Below, one piece after another: positions 11,652 to 23,312 of a stretch of DNA of 64,000 bases (position 1 is the first letter of the stretch; each line of letters opens with the position of its first letter). Source of the DNA: Batrachochytrium dendrobatidis JAM81 (taxonomy: Eukaryota; Chytridiomycota; Chytridiomycetes; Rhizophydiales); the NCBI RefSeq assembly GCF_000203795.2, contig NW_006281104.1:992976-1056975 (forward strand), written 5' to 3'. The notes below the pieces were generated by a model. It did not search any database and was not told where the DNA came from. It worked only from the letters and a program-made list of their open reading frames with translations. Position numbers and translations under genes: made by a program.

Positions 11652-13478
11652 AAGATCTAAACACAGCAGTTCAAAACTATTGCTTGTAATCATATGATGG
11701 TCGGTATGTTTTCAGACTGATCAAAGTAGTTGTCGAGGCTTTCTAAACAACGATATACAACATCTCCAAACACGCATATTATTCTAAACAGCATTCCATT
11801 TCACAAAGCAACTGTATGATTAGACATGGTTTACCAGCCATTCAACAAACAACACGATGATTAAGACTACACTACTCCATATTACACATCGAATTCTCCA
11901 AAAAACGATTCGGGTATAATAAATAATGGGCTTATGCGTCAGTAATTCCAAACACCGAGAAGCTGAGGATATTCATTGAAGCAATCAACCTGTAGTAGAA
12001 AAGCAGCAAACGTTTGATCATTGTTTATTACAAAGCAAAATAGAGGCAGTTATTGCAAGATAAATGCAAATTCTATTGTATGTGAATATGACCGTAATAT
12101 ATTGACACAGCAGATATTTTGATTGAAATCATTGCTTGTGAACGCATGTCTAAAAGCTTGTAAAGTATCGTCCAAGAGTATCGGTGATCTGAACTACGCT
12201 AAACAGCATTCTTTTGTTATTCTAGCTGTCTTGTCTAGATGGCAATGTACTGTTTAGTAATTTATTTGTCAGGAAAGCTTATTTCTTAACTGGAGTTCAC
12301 TCTACAAAGCTATAAAACCCATAGAATTGCATATATAGACAGCAAGCTTCAAGGCATGATCAATATCCAGTTACAGTTGTTTTAGAATGGAGAGTTGATC
12401 TTGTCTAGTTTTTGAGTAATAAAACTTTATGGATGTGTTGGATTTTGCCAAATGCTATTGGTAAAAACATGTGCTGAACGGTCGAGTATTTCTTTTGGAA
12501 GTGTTGGTCATTCATGTTTCAACTCCAGCTGCAGCCATACATGCTCGCCATCCAAACCATTGTCAGGGTTAGGGTTGTGTTGAGCTCGGTGTTATACGAT
12601 AGGTATCAAGAGGGAGTGACCATTGAGAGAGTTGCCGATCGCTGACAGTAAATAAGGGGTACCAATATCTAGGGCACATTTAGGATACGACGGAAACAGG
12701 CTAACAATGGTATACTATATACAAATGCTATAAAATGCTAGTTGTTTAGCAAGTCATAGTCTTGTCAAGTCAATGGCATCACAAGATTGCTAGCTCAGCT
12801 AGTCCAAGTGCCACTTTTGTTTCTTTGTGATTGAGCAGGATGGCAATGGTATTGAGTCACCAGCGATTGAGTGTCATTTTTACAAAAATAAAAACGCAAG
12901 TATTTATTTGTATCGCACTTGGTTAACGTCATTATGCCACTCATGTATCAACCATGTGTAGCTGGTATCAAAGTGAACAAGATTACTATTGAATCACAAC
13001 ACAATGACAGTTTATGCGCGAGAAAATAACCAACTGTTGTTGGGGAAGAATGCATAGGCGAACCATTTGGACTCGCAACAATCTACTTTAGAAAATGCAT
13101 CGTTTTATTCTATAAGCAATCCGAGGCCATTCGTATGGACATAATCTAGGACCTTCTATATAATATGCGGCTATAAATTAACAAACTAAATGACAACTTA
13201 GATGATCAAAAAGTAGGCTAAGGGTGGGCTGTGGAGCGGTTTGTTTGCCCAGACATTAATACCAATAAGAGAAATAATAATCCAGCAGTTTCTTTCGTTT
13301 TTCAACTGTGTAGTGCTTGTTGACCAAGCCAATTTGTTTGTATAGTATGATTGCTTTTTTCAACATGTCATTTTCGTCATGTGCTGCATGCTGGATGAGT
13401 GTCCTTGTTATAGATTATCAAGGCCATGTAGTGAAGTAGGAAGCAGGGCTAGGATACAAATTGGTGTAGAGTTACAAT

Positions 13479-13535
13479 CACAACCCTACCAAAAATGACG
13501 GTCTCCTAGACACGAGCCAGATGGGTAGGGTTGTG
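13479..13535. repeat. 12-bp inverted repeat (hairpin)
   Basis: CACAACCCTACC at 13479-13490 is perfectly complementary to GGTAGGGTTGTG at 13524-13535, with a 33-base spacer. It lies 600 bases upstream of the C2H2 gene. Function unknown. Confidence 0.6.
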
Positions 13536-14149
13536 CACAAAACAAGTGTAGCTTGTATACTTGTGCTCGGACAGAATGGAAAAACAAACCACGTATTTAG
13601 TTGTGTAATGTGAATGGCTCTACACCGTATTGGAGAATCAAAAAATTTGTGCGACTCCATCAGCAAGCCTAGTCCGGATAATGGCCAACTCCTGCCCACC
13701 TGCAAAGTATCGCACCCGTATTTATTGTCGATATGTGGATTGCAGGGTTTCCGGTTCAACAGCATTGTCAAAGTGCACCAGTCTAAGACTCCCTTGCTGA
13801 GAGAAACTGCCTATCAAAATAGCTACACAAATTGTACATCTGACTAGGGGAGGGGTTACAACGAACACCCGACATGCTCACACCAACGAATGGTAACACA
13901 GCAAAGCATAGTGCTTTAAACCGCACATAATACGTGTTACAACGGTTTGTGTTGTAAGAGCGTTTTTGCCCCATCACCCTCCCTTCACCGTTACATCTGA
14001 AAATAGTTAATAAAGACGGTTATTGGCCCTCATTTTAATCTCAGATAATCCCAAACTCTTCTAGGTTTGAGCCCTTCCTGATTTCCCCTCCCTCAACTTA
14101 ACCTTTAGAGGAATAAACGCTCCATTTAATAGCATACTCGATTATAATA

Positions 14150-16111
14150 ATGAATGCCCATCAGCAACATCAGACGTACTCTCATACACAGCAGCCTATC
14201 TATCAAATGCAGCACCCGTATCAAGATTCCCATTATCCTCCGCAATCAGGACATTCACAACATCACATGCAGCCTCAGCATTTGCAACCTCAACCCCAGC
14301 ATCTGCAACATTTACAACAGCAGCAATCGCTTCTTAATCAGCTTCAACAGCTTCATTCAAATTTGAATCACAGTCGATCTCACTCATTCAGCTCCGATAT
14401 GGAGCATCCTTTTCACTCGGTTAGTCCTGGCATGCCAGGCCAGCATCAAAATGACATAGATCTTTTCCAACCAGCACAGTACCAGCAGTACTATATGCAA
14501 CAGCATCTTGCTCAGAATGGGATGAATGACTCGGGAAACTTTAGTGACTCTGGCTCAACACAACTTTCATCGACTCGTCCATCGTTGACCAACAGCCTTC
14601 TTCACGATCCTTACATTGAAAGACCGCGTTCTGCACCTGGCATGCGTCTTGGACGTCCGGCTTCAACTCGCAGACTTGCTGGTCGCAGGTCTTCCGTCTC
14701 TTCCAGCCCTGTAGCTGCTGAAAATCTCAAGTCGGTGTCTTCTTCACCAGCGTACACACCTGTTACGGTTGACACCAGCACTCCCCGTGGCGGAAAGCGC
14801 TACGTTTGCACTTTTGAGGACTGTGGCTCTCGCTTCAAGACTGGCACACATTTGCGTCGTCACCGATCTGTTCATTCCAAGGATCGACCATTTCCATGTC
14901 CCTTTGAGAACTGCTCCTCGCGCTTTACTCGCCAGGACAATCTGAACCAACATATGCGTCATTGTCGTTTGAATCCATCACCTAATTCGCGCACTAGCTC
15001 TCCCGCAAAGCGTCTTGAGCTGCTACGATGCGAGTCTCCCCTAAGTACTTCTGACGAAAGTTCAAACAAACGATCAGGCACCTTGTTTCCCCGTAGTTCT
15101 ACGTTTGATTCTGTCAGCTCCAACCTATCTACAGCTGCGCCCACTCCTTACCGCTCACATCCTTCCATGGCTGCCGCCATTACGGCCAAGCAAGCACTTG
15201 AGCGTATTAAGCGTGACACTATAGCTGACTCAGATTTTAACGGTACCAACAATTTTCTGCTTGGAAATGGTTCGTTTGGCTTCAATCAGAATGGCAGCTA
15301 TAGTAGCTTTGACAGCGACGATTCCTCTAATCCCCAGCTCAAGAATATTGATTCTAATTCCAACAACCTGCCTACCCCAATTGCCTCCCCTTCGTTTGGT
15401 CCTATCCAAGGCGATGCTTTTGCTCAAAGACTTGTGGCCCCGTTTATGGTTTCACAGTCTCCATCTTCCAGCCCACTGGTTGAAGGAAGCACTGCACATC
15501 GTCCTCTTTTGCCTAACCTTGGATTTGATTCGTCTACATTTGCGTCACCCATTTCTGGTGCCGAAACCAATAGCGCCAGAATAGATTCTGATGGTCATGG
15601 CAGCAGTGCTTTGTACTCCCATCCTATGAATCTCACTTACCATCCCATCTCCCACCAATCTGCTGACTCCCCCGCTTTGTCTGAAATGATGCCGTTTGGT
15701 AATCTATCCCTCGAGTCGGATGATCACTACATGGCTCAATTTCTGCCGCAACAGCCCAGCTATCAACCTTGGGAACAACAAAACTCCGCTTCTACCGAAG
15801 CATTACCTGCAACCACCCAGTCGGAAGAAAGCACTTATCTTCCCATTTTTCCCGAAAACAACAACCTCGACACCTTTTTGACTTCACTTATTGGGGATAA
15901 CCAAACTCAGGTTTCGGGGTCAACCAAGGACGAAGCCGACGAGCCGCAAGCTCAAGCCCAAGCTCAAGCTCAAACTGCTACAACTCCTCACACCACCAAC
16001 TCTGGCAGTCAGCCCATACATGCAAAGCATTCGACTCTGATTTCCAATACACCCGCTGGTTTGATGCAGTCCAACTTCCCTGCTGCTGCACCCAACAACA
16101 TGCAGCCTTGA
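14150..16111 (+). CDS. C2H2 zinc-finger transcription regulator
   Basis: Single-exon, 653 residues. The N-terminus is Gln/His-rich low-complexity sequence. Around residues 218-275 lie two adjacent zinc fingers joined by a TGEKP-like linker (HSKDRPFPC). The first has C-x4-C-x12-H-x3-H spacing (CTFEDCGSRF...HLRRHRSVH). The second (CPFENCSSRF...NLNQHMRHC) ends in H-M-R-H-C, so its last ligand is either a close-spaced His or a Cys. The remaining 370 residues are Ser/Pro/Asn-rich and disordered, with a Q-A dipeptide repeat near 15950-15975. Two tandem fingers in a long disordered protein is a common layout for fungal sequence-specific regulators. The target and pathway cannot be told from the sequence. 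The start is the first ATG of the frame. Confidence 0.85.
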   Translation: MNAHQQHQTYSHTQQPIYQMQHPYQDSHYPPQSGHSQHHMQPQHLQPQPQHLQHLQQQQSLLNQLQQLHSNLNHSRSHSFSSDMEHPFHSVSPGMPGQHQNDIDLFQPAQYQQYYMQQHLAQNGMNDSGNFSDSGSTQLSSTRPSLTNSLLHDPYIERPRSAPGMRLGRPASTRRLAGRRSSVSSSPVAAENLKSVSSSPAYTPVTVDTSTPRGGKRYVCTFEDCGSRFKTGTHLRRHRSVHSKDRPFPCPFENCSSRFTRQDNLNQHMRHCRLNPSPNSRTSSPAKRLELLRCESPLSTSDESSNKRSGTLFPRSSTFDSVSSNLSTAAPTPYRSHPSMAAAITAKQALERIKRDTIADSDFNGTNNFLLGNGSFGFNQNGSYSSFDSDDSSNPQLKNIDSNSNNLPTPIASPSFGPIQGDAFAQRLVAPFMVSQSPSSSPLVEGSTAHRPLLPNLGFDSSTFASPISGAETNSARIDSDGHGSSALYSHPMNLTYHPISHQSADSPALSEMMPFGNLSLESDDHYMAQFLPQQPSYQPWEQQNSASTEALPATTQSEESTYLPIFPENNNLDTFLTSLIGDNQTQVSGSTKDEADEPQAQAQAQAQTATTPHTTNSGSQPIHAKHSTLISNTPAGLMQSNFPAAAPNNMQP

Positions 16112-16449
16112 TCTTGCATCCTTAAAATTCCTTCATTAAAAATTGGTCTTCAAAGGTGCAAACTGGGATTGTTTATTGGTCGTCTTCTTGATCTGATCTT
16201 TTAATGAGAGACGATCTCAGCTCAATCCCCGAGGCCAGTTTCTTTGAAGCTTTCAATGTTTTTGCATTGTGCTAGTGTTGCTTGGCACACTTTTTTAGAA
16301 TATCCATCGTTGTTGCTACCTCATTAAACCATTTAAAAAATTAATTAAAGTATACTTTTTTCAAGATATTGCATAATGCATGGTTTAAATAGATGAGGTT
16401 TATGGTGTGGTGGGCAGATTCTGGAATCTCAGTACAGTTGCTACACAGG
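16112..16449. other. Convergent intergenic spacer
   Basis: Separates the 3' ends of the C2H2 gene (+) and the helical-repeat gene (-). AT-rich, with no further gene seen. Confidence 0.6.
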
Positions 16450-19400
16450 TTATAGCTGCTGGACCATATCATACAGCCTTTGGGTCAATGTGCGGCATTT
16501 GACATCGTTTTCCATCACAGCACGTTCCTTTAATCGTATCCGAAGCTGAGCAACTGTTTCAAGATCGAGCAATAAACGATCCATTCCTGCCAAAGCCGCA
16601 CTAATGATTTTAAGACATTCTAGCCTAACAAGTTGATGTGGATAGTTTAATCCCTCAAACAACATGCTTACGAGAGGTCGAGTTTGGATTGGATTGGGCG
16701 TCGCATACGAGCTACGAGTGGTAATAAACATAAATAGAAATAGCGACTAGTAATGATTCAAATATTAGTAAATGAAGTCGGATTGCATTTTCAGTAGTAA
16801 GCAGCATGAATACAAACGTACTTGCAACATCGCTGCTATAACAATTTCAGGTCGATGTATTTCAGTTTCTGTAGTGCTGCATTTGGCTTGTTGCAGTATT
16901 GTCATACATACATCAACCAGTAAAGGAGCAAGCTGGTGATAAAGCCATAAAAAGGCATTTGCATTTCGAGGCTCAATCTCATGGGAAATCGTAGCGGCTT
17001 GTGATGGATCTATAGTTGTAGAGGTTCCATGCTTGGATCCTGAAAGGCAGAGTAATTTGACTGCAAAATGAATCGCATTTGCTAGACCTGTTGTAAGACT
17101 ACATCGAAATTCCATATCATCTACATTTACTGAATCCTTCTGAAATAGCTGCCGATACAATATTTGAATGCTTTGCGGTAAACGTGAATATGGGTCAAGA
17201 CATTGCTTGATCGACTCGGTAACATCTGCAATCGACACGATAGGTTGGACAGTCGTGTTGTCATCCATAGTTTTCAAACCGACTTTTGATGCGGGCATAC
17301 TTTTGACACTGGCTCTATTCGCTCCTTTTGTTTCCTCGATGGGATCGCCCGATTTGTAAATATGTGTTGGCAGAACATGAGATGAGTTGGATTTTGCTTC
17401 GTTGCATATAATCAGTGACAACAGCTCAATCGATCCCGATTGGATCTTTGAAAGAATAGTTTCTTTTTCGTTTGCTTCACAGCCAATAGCCAAAGACAAG
17501 TCTGGTTTCCATGCTATCGTCAAAAACATTCGCGAGCCAAGTGATTTCAGCATCTCATTCTCCATAGTCCCAAATGAACTTCTTGCCATTACAGCATGGC
17601 ATCCAATAAATATGATTAGTCGAGTACAGCGTAAATTGCTCGAAAAAATCACTTTATCCAGCTTGGTTACAAACAACGAGTGGGTGATGTACCACAAAGG
17701 CAGCTGAGCAATAACTTGACATGCTAGTTTCTGAACATCTTCAAATTCCAATGGATACTCAATCCGTACAAGCAGGCAATCTGCCAGTCGGCTAATAAGC
17801 ATACAATCGCTCAAAGCAGAGCAAGAGGTGTAACCATCATCGTCAGATTTATAACTACTATCCATCTGCCAGTAATCTTTTGGCTCATCAAATTGTTCCA
17901 AGTATGGAAGTCGATCTAACGCTTCAAGCGGAATCATCTAAATTCACCGATAATCATTCAAGCTAAATGAGAATCTAAACTCAAATAAACGCATGTACAC
18001 ATCTAAATATGCATTGAAACACCACCTTTAAAATAAGTAGTGGGCAGAGTCGTGCAAAAAGAACAGTCTCGACTGCATTTGGAATCTCTGACAAAAGTAG
18101 ATTCTCTGCAAGTCTGCTCAGTTCAACAACCGTGTTTAAATTAGTTTTGCAATCAACACCAAAATAAAGCACTTGTAACATTGATTACTCTAATAAATAC
18201 ATACCTAGGCTGTGTACTCATGATATTAATGCAAATTCGAATGACTTTAATACACGATGATGAGCTTTGTAACAAAACTGGAATAAATGAACTGAGTATA
18301 CGAACTAAAAGTGGGTCGCTAGGACATCCATACAGCTTCTGTACCAATATTGAAATTAAATCATCGGCTTGCTCGTCTATCTTTTCGACACATTTAGAAA
18401 ATACTCGAAATAAGCGGTCTATTTTTGTTACAGTATCGTGTGTATTCGATGAAGTCGGTGTTTGGATCGGTAATCGCCCAATTTGTGCAGGAGAATCATA
18501 CTTGGGAGGCCGGCAATATGGTTTCTGAGCATTCATGACTCTGTATACAAAATTAAGTTTGTCAGAATTCAACTGCTGTCAGAATTATATCGAATCAACT
18601 ACGCTTACCGAATATATTCTATAAAAATTTCCAATGCGCTCAGCTGGGGGTTGCTACACAATAGTAACTGCACTAAAATACTTTCGGATGTGAACTGTTC
18701 ATGTTCATCACGACTGAATAATTTTTCTGCAAGTGTTGGAATTACAAGCAGTGGATCTATACAAAAGCATAGTTAAAATCAACACGATAGTATATTCATA
18801 ATCAAAACAACTGCATTTACCCATCATTGAAAATATATAGACTACTTGCTCATGAAACTCTAAATTAATGTTTTTGAGAGATCTGAGAAAATGCTTTCCG
18901 ATATATTGGCTGTATAATAGGCAAGCATGACATTAGTCTGGTACAGTTTTTAAAACAGCATTGAATAGTTTGTTGAAACACTGTCAAATCAATCATACCA
19001 GCAAGAGTAACTTGCCTTATTTTAAAGTGAGGATTGCTTTTGATTTGTTCCTTGTTCAATTCCAAAACTTGTTGCAAAATAAACAATCCATTTTGACGAA
19101 CAGCCATGGATTCTGATGACAGCAGAACAAACATGTCCTTGAGCGCTGCTTGAGGATGTATAACAGCAAATTCGGCAATTACACCAGCAATATCTTGCAA
19201 CAAAGATATGTCGTACAATTGGTGCACACTCTCATCGTTTTCAATGCAAAACATTGCAGCAAGAGGATCCATTATAGATGTAAACATTCCCGAATCTAGC
19301 GCAACCAAAGTTTGTCGTAATAAATCAAATGCAAGAGATCTGAGTTGTTTGCTTTGAGTTTGATGGATCTACATAACACAGTAAAAGTAATTAAAATCAC

Positions 19401-21084
19401 AGTATTAGCCCAGCTGACTTTTTAAAATAAAAAACCTATATCAGCCCTATTTTAAAAACATTGGATGAAATACGTACTGAAACTGATATTAATTTTAAAA
19501 GCTGCTGCTGAACCAGTAAACTACTAACAACCGTATCCATTTGTTCTTGTGATACTGCAGCTAATACAGCACATGTTTGAATTAATTTTAACATGAAATC
19601 ACGCTCCTTGTTTTCATCAATGCACACATATCAAATAGTTTAGTGGCTTGAAAAATGCAATTTAAATAAGCCAATAGCATAGATTAAGCATTAAAGATCC
19701 TACCTTTTCCAGTATGCTCTCTAGTTTCTTGATTATTTTATTGCTAGAAAAGTATTCTCTTGGAACAATAGCTTTTGAAATCGTAGCCACAAGCACCGCT
19801 AGAGATTCTATAACCATTAAAATAAGTACCAAGTAATGTCTTGGTTACCAGCATATTTACCACACAAGGAAACATACCGTGTGTTTGAGGAAGTTGATCC
19901 ATCTCATCTTGAACAATTAATGCGATTTTTTTAAAAAAAGGTGCATACAATCGATTATCGGACAGATACTATATAAATAGTTGATTAATTGTATATTTTT
20001 AAAACTCTAAACTGCAGTGCACACTCTATGTATAGGATATACAAATAACTCCACCTTGGACATTGATTGAATATATAAAACCAAATGCCCTGCTGTATTT
20101 CTAATACACGAGTCATCCTGAATAAGTACTCTTTTTTCAGAATTTGTAATGGATGATTTTTGTGCTACAGCAAGAGCATCAGATCTAAGCTGCACCAAAA
20201 TGACTGTTGATGCTAGGATTGTCAGTCTAGTTTTTTGGAACTGACCAACAGACTCGTTTAACATTCTACAAACATTCAATAGTGTTAGCATTAAATCAAT
20301 CAGCAGTAGTAGTTTTTATTGCACATGGTAGTGACACATCAGCTACTTGCTTATCGGTACAAAAATAGTCAACCTACCCGTCTGAATCAACGCATTTTAG
20401 TAGATACGGAATTAGTGCTTGAAAAAGACGCTGTCTATAATTCTCCAATTCCGTGCTCTTGGAAGAGATGCATTTATCATTGGTAGTCTCATTTAACAAA
20501 ACAAATTCTAAAAATAGCACAACAGCGAGTTTGGACGACCGAGTGCCATTCTGCATGCACTCTACAAGCCCATCTACAATTAGTTTGTTGATATCTGATC
20601 GATGCAATAAGATAGAGAGAACCGTGTATGCGGATATGCGTGTATCTGCAGGTTCAATGACAAGAATCTGATGAAATTGAGTAGTAAAAATTGACATTGA
20701 AATATGAATGATTAGTTTGTTGTATTCATTTTGATAATTATACAAACAAGGGCAGTTTTACCTTTTCCTCAATAAGTCGATAGACTTTAGAGAAACCAGT
20801 AAAAGTGGATACAATATGAGCAGCAATCAGATCAAATCCTCGAGAAATGGGAGCTTCAAGATTAAAAACATTAGTTGTATAAACACTAGTGATTGACTAT
20901 CAAAATACAAGGCAATAATCATACTCTGTAATCGCCCAAAAGCAGTGCCATGCACAAGTTGGGCTGATCGGATGCTGAGTAGCTGCGCAAGCATTTCTCC
21001 CCACGACGACGCTTTTGTTTTATTCAATACATGCTGTAGATGAGTAGGATGTACAGAGCCATCACCAATCCCAGATGAATCCAT
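16450..21084 (-). CDS. Large multi-exon helical (ARM/HEAT-like) protein, unrecognised
   Basis: A chain of minus-strand coding blocks separated by short introns. Approximate blocks from 5' to 3' are 21084-20895, 20850-20763, 20680-20374, 20280-20040, 19970-19880, 19820-19750, 19630-19440, 19380-18865, 18780-18600, 18570-18220, 18170-18026, 17937-16822 and 16746-16450. The last three introns close in phase (for example CAA|GTACGT...CTAG|TCG); several earlier junctions are not settled. The start is the ATG at 21084. The sequence is almost all amphipathic helix with Leu/Ile heptads (for example AYTVLSILLHRSDINKLI), typical of armadillo or HEAT solenoids, and roughly 1,300 residues long. I could not name the family. 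It could in principle be two adjacent genes, but no internal start/stop pair is evident. It is divergent from the BioF-type gene with 128 bases between start codons. Confidence 0.55.
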
Positions 21085-21212
21085 GTGTAGTTGAATATCC
21101 AAGAAACCAACAGCAGTTCAAGCCAAACAGTGATCGTCTCCGATCAGAAATAACTGTAATCAGCCACATGACTAATTTTTGTTTTTGAAATCAGCAAGTG
21201 CGACCATCAACA

Positions 21213-22949
21213 ATGGATTCTACAGAGTCTGTGGGTCCTTGTTGGTCATTGGCAGACACCATGCAAAGTCTTTTGGACAAACGTGTTAGAAATGGACTGC
21301 TAAGGTCAATCGCTTTGCCAACACAACTAATACTGGATCAGCATCGCACTATGGTCGATTTTTCTTCCAATGACTATATGGGACTCTCTCATAATACTAA
21401 TCTCTCGTATCAAATTAACCAGATACTAATCAACAACAACAATCTAATTCAGTCACAGTCTACTTCAGTCTCGCAACAGTTGCCACAGGTTGCACGAATT
21501 GGATCGACTGGTTCCAGATTGCTGGCTGGAAATTCTGTAGATGCCGTATCACTGGAAAATATGTTGGTGTCACATTATACATCCAAAAGCACCAATGACG
21601 TTGCAAGCAGCAACTTCAAATCACCTTACAAGGCACTGCTGTTCAATTCCGGATATGATGCAAATCTATCGCTTTTTTCGGCAATTCCTCAATCAAATGT
21701 ACTTGTTTTGTACGATGAACTTATCCATGCCTCAGTTCATGATGGTCTAAGACTACGTCGATTTGGCAAAATCAAATCATTCAAACACAACGATATTATA
21801 AATGTGAAAAATATACTGGATGCATTTTTTACCGAGGAAGCATCGGACACGGACATGTCCAATAGATGCGCGGTTATTGCTGTCGAAGCCGTGTATTCTA
21901 TGGACGGTGATGTAGCACCACTACTAGAACTAGCCAAAATTTCAAAAATGTATAAAGGAAAAGTTAATTTAATTATTGATGAGGTATTTTGATGTCGCTT
22001 TTGACTTTCAATCTTTTAACAGCGTATATTAAATGCTGATTGTTATCTAGGCTAAACTATAGCCTTGACTTTTTTGTAAAATTCAATCTAGGCACACTCG
22101 ACAGGTGTGATTGGAGAAAGAGGAGCTGGACTAGTGCATGATCTTGATATAGAGGATGCTGTTTTTGCAAGATTACATACGTTTGGAAAGGGAATGGGCT
22201 CGCATGGCGGTAGGTTCAGCCATTTATTTTGAATATTATTTTGACCGAGTACATTTAAACCATATCAACTTTGTATTTGTATGATTTGTCTGAATTATTA
22301 GCTGTCGTGATTGGATCTTCTACACTGATTGAATTTTTAGTCAACTTTGGTCGGCCTTTGATATACTCTACAATGATGTCTTTTCATAGTCTTGTAGAAA
22401 TCCGCACATCTCATAAATTTGTTGCTACTCATTGGAAATCAGTACGTGAATCAAGATATTTGACTTGCAATATATAGACACCTTTAATTATTCAAAACTA
22501 ATATGGATTGTCAATCTTAGTTGCAGGATACTTTGAAAGCAAAAATAGTATTGTTTCGAAATTTGATGCATTCAATGCCACCAGGTGCTCAACTCTTGGG
22601 ATCCATGACGGCAATTCAAGGCATTGTACTTCCAGGTCTGTCATTTAATGCGAGTCATGTACAAGTAGCATCATTATTGATGATAGCATTCATTTAAACT
22701 GAAAGAATTTACAACTAATGTTTGACTCGTAACTGGAGACTAGGCAATGAGAATGTCAATACTTTGGCTCATATTCTTTTATCCTGTGGACAGAGTGTAC
22801 GACCTATTCGATTTCCAACAGTACCTAAAGGTTCAGAACGAGTGCGCATTTGCATTCATGTCCATAACACGGACAAGGAGATTAAAGCGCTGTCCCAGGA
22901 TTGCCTGGCAGCTTTAAAGTTGGTTTTGTCAAAACCTGCTAAACTGTAA
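21213..22949 (+). CDS. 8-amino-7-oxononanoate synthase (BioF-type), probably peroxisomal
   Basis: Five exons, 21213-21983, 22092-22209, 22302-22441, 22521-22635 and 22744-22949, encode 449 residues with all phases closing. It belongs to the PLP-dependent alpha-oxoamine synthase family: SSNDYMGLS near the N-terminus, GSTGSRLLAGN, a conserved IIDEAHSTGVIGERGAGL, the PLP lysine in TFGKGMGSHG, and RPLIYST. The protein lacks the long mitochondrial leader of 5-aminolevulinate synthase and is closest in layout to fungal BioF, which condenses pimeloyl-CoA and alanine in biotin synthesis. The last three residues, AKL, form a peroxisomal PTS1-type signal, in line with the known peroxisomal location of fungal BioF. 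Glycine C-acetyltransferase is the main alternative. Confidence 0.82.
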
Positions 22950-23312
22950 TTATTTGGCATTGGCTTGAATAATGCTATATTGATGCAATCTATTGAACCC
23001 CGTACATGCACGATACAGTAGATCAAAAACTCGATGGCTGGTTTAAAGCATCACGATTAAACCAGCCATCAAGTATCCACGCGGTGGGCAAGATTAAAGT
23101 GGTGATTGCTGTCAAAGGGTCAATAGATTGAACCAAAAAATATTAGTATTACTGAAAAATAAATTGGCTTAAATTTCCTTTTTTAGAATCATCTTGATTT
23201 TGTAGCAAGTCATCTGCTTAACTATTTTCTTAGTGATTGCTCGATAATTAAAAAACAATATAGCTTAAAACAGTCACATCTAATCACATTTCGATATATT
23301 TAAACTAATAAT
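22950..23312. other. Intergenic spacer with strong hairpin
   Basis: Follows the BioF-type gene. Apart from the hairpin at 23033-23070, nothing is recognised. The last 150 bases are AT-rich promoter-like sequence for the next gene. Confidence 0.6.
23033..23070. repeat. 14-bp perfect inverted repeat (hairpin)
   Basis: GATGGCTGGTTTAA (23033-23046) is exactly complementary to TTAAACCAGCCATC (23057-23070), with a 10-base loop AGCATCACGA. It sits 83 bases after the BioF-type stop codon, so it could be a 3' UTR structure or the relic of a small inverted-repeat element. Confidence 0.75.

Larger units (their letters stand above)
10774..14149. other. Long gene-poor region
   Basis: No complete gene is seen in 3.4 kb. 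On the plus strand an open frame at about 10940-11210 preceded by a TCTGTAG acceptor-like site, and two open stretches at about 11414-11525 and 11563-11651 bounded by splice-like signals, could be remnants of a gene, but the phases do not join. A degenerate element copy lies at about 11190-11345 and an inverted repeat at 13479-13535. The final kilobase is presumably the promoter and leader of the C2H2 gene. Confidence 0.4.

Noticed and set aside
12560..12600. GGGTTAGGGTT motif resembling a telomere repeat
   Set aside because: Only about one and a half units, with no array; not a telomere or interstitial telomeric tract.
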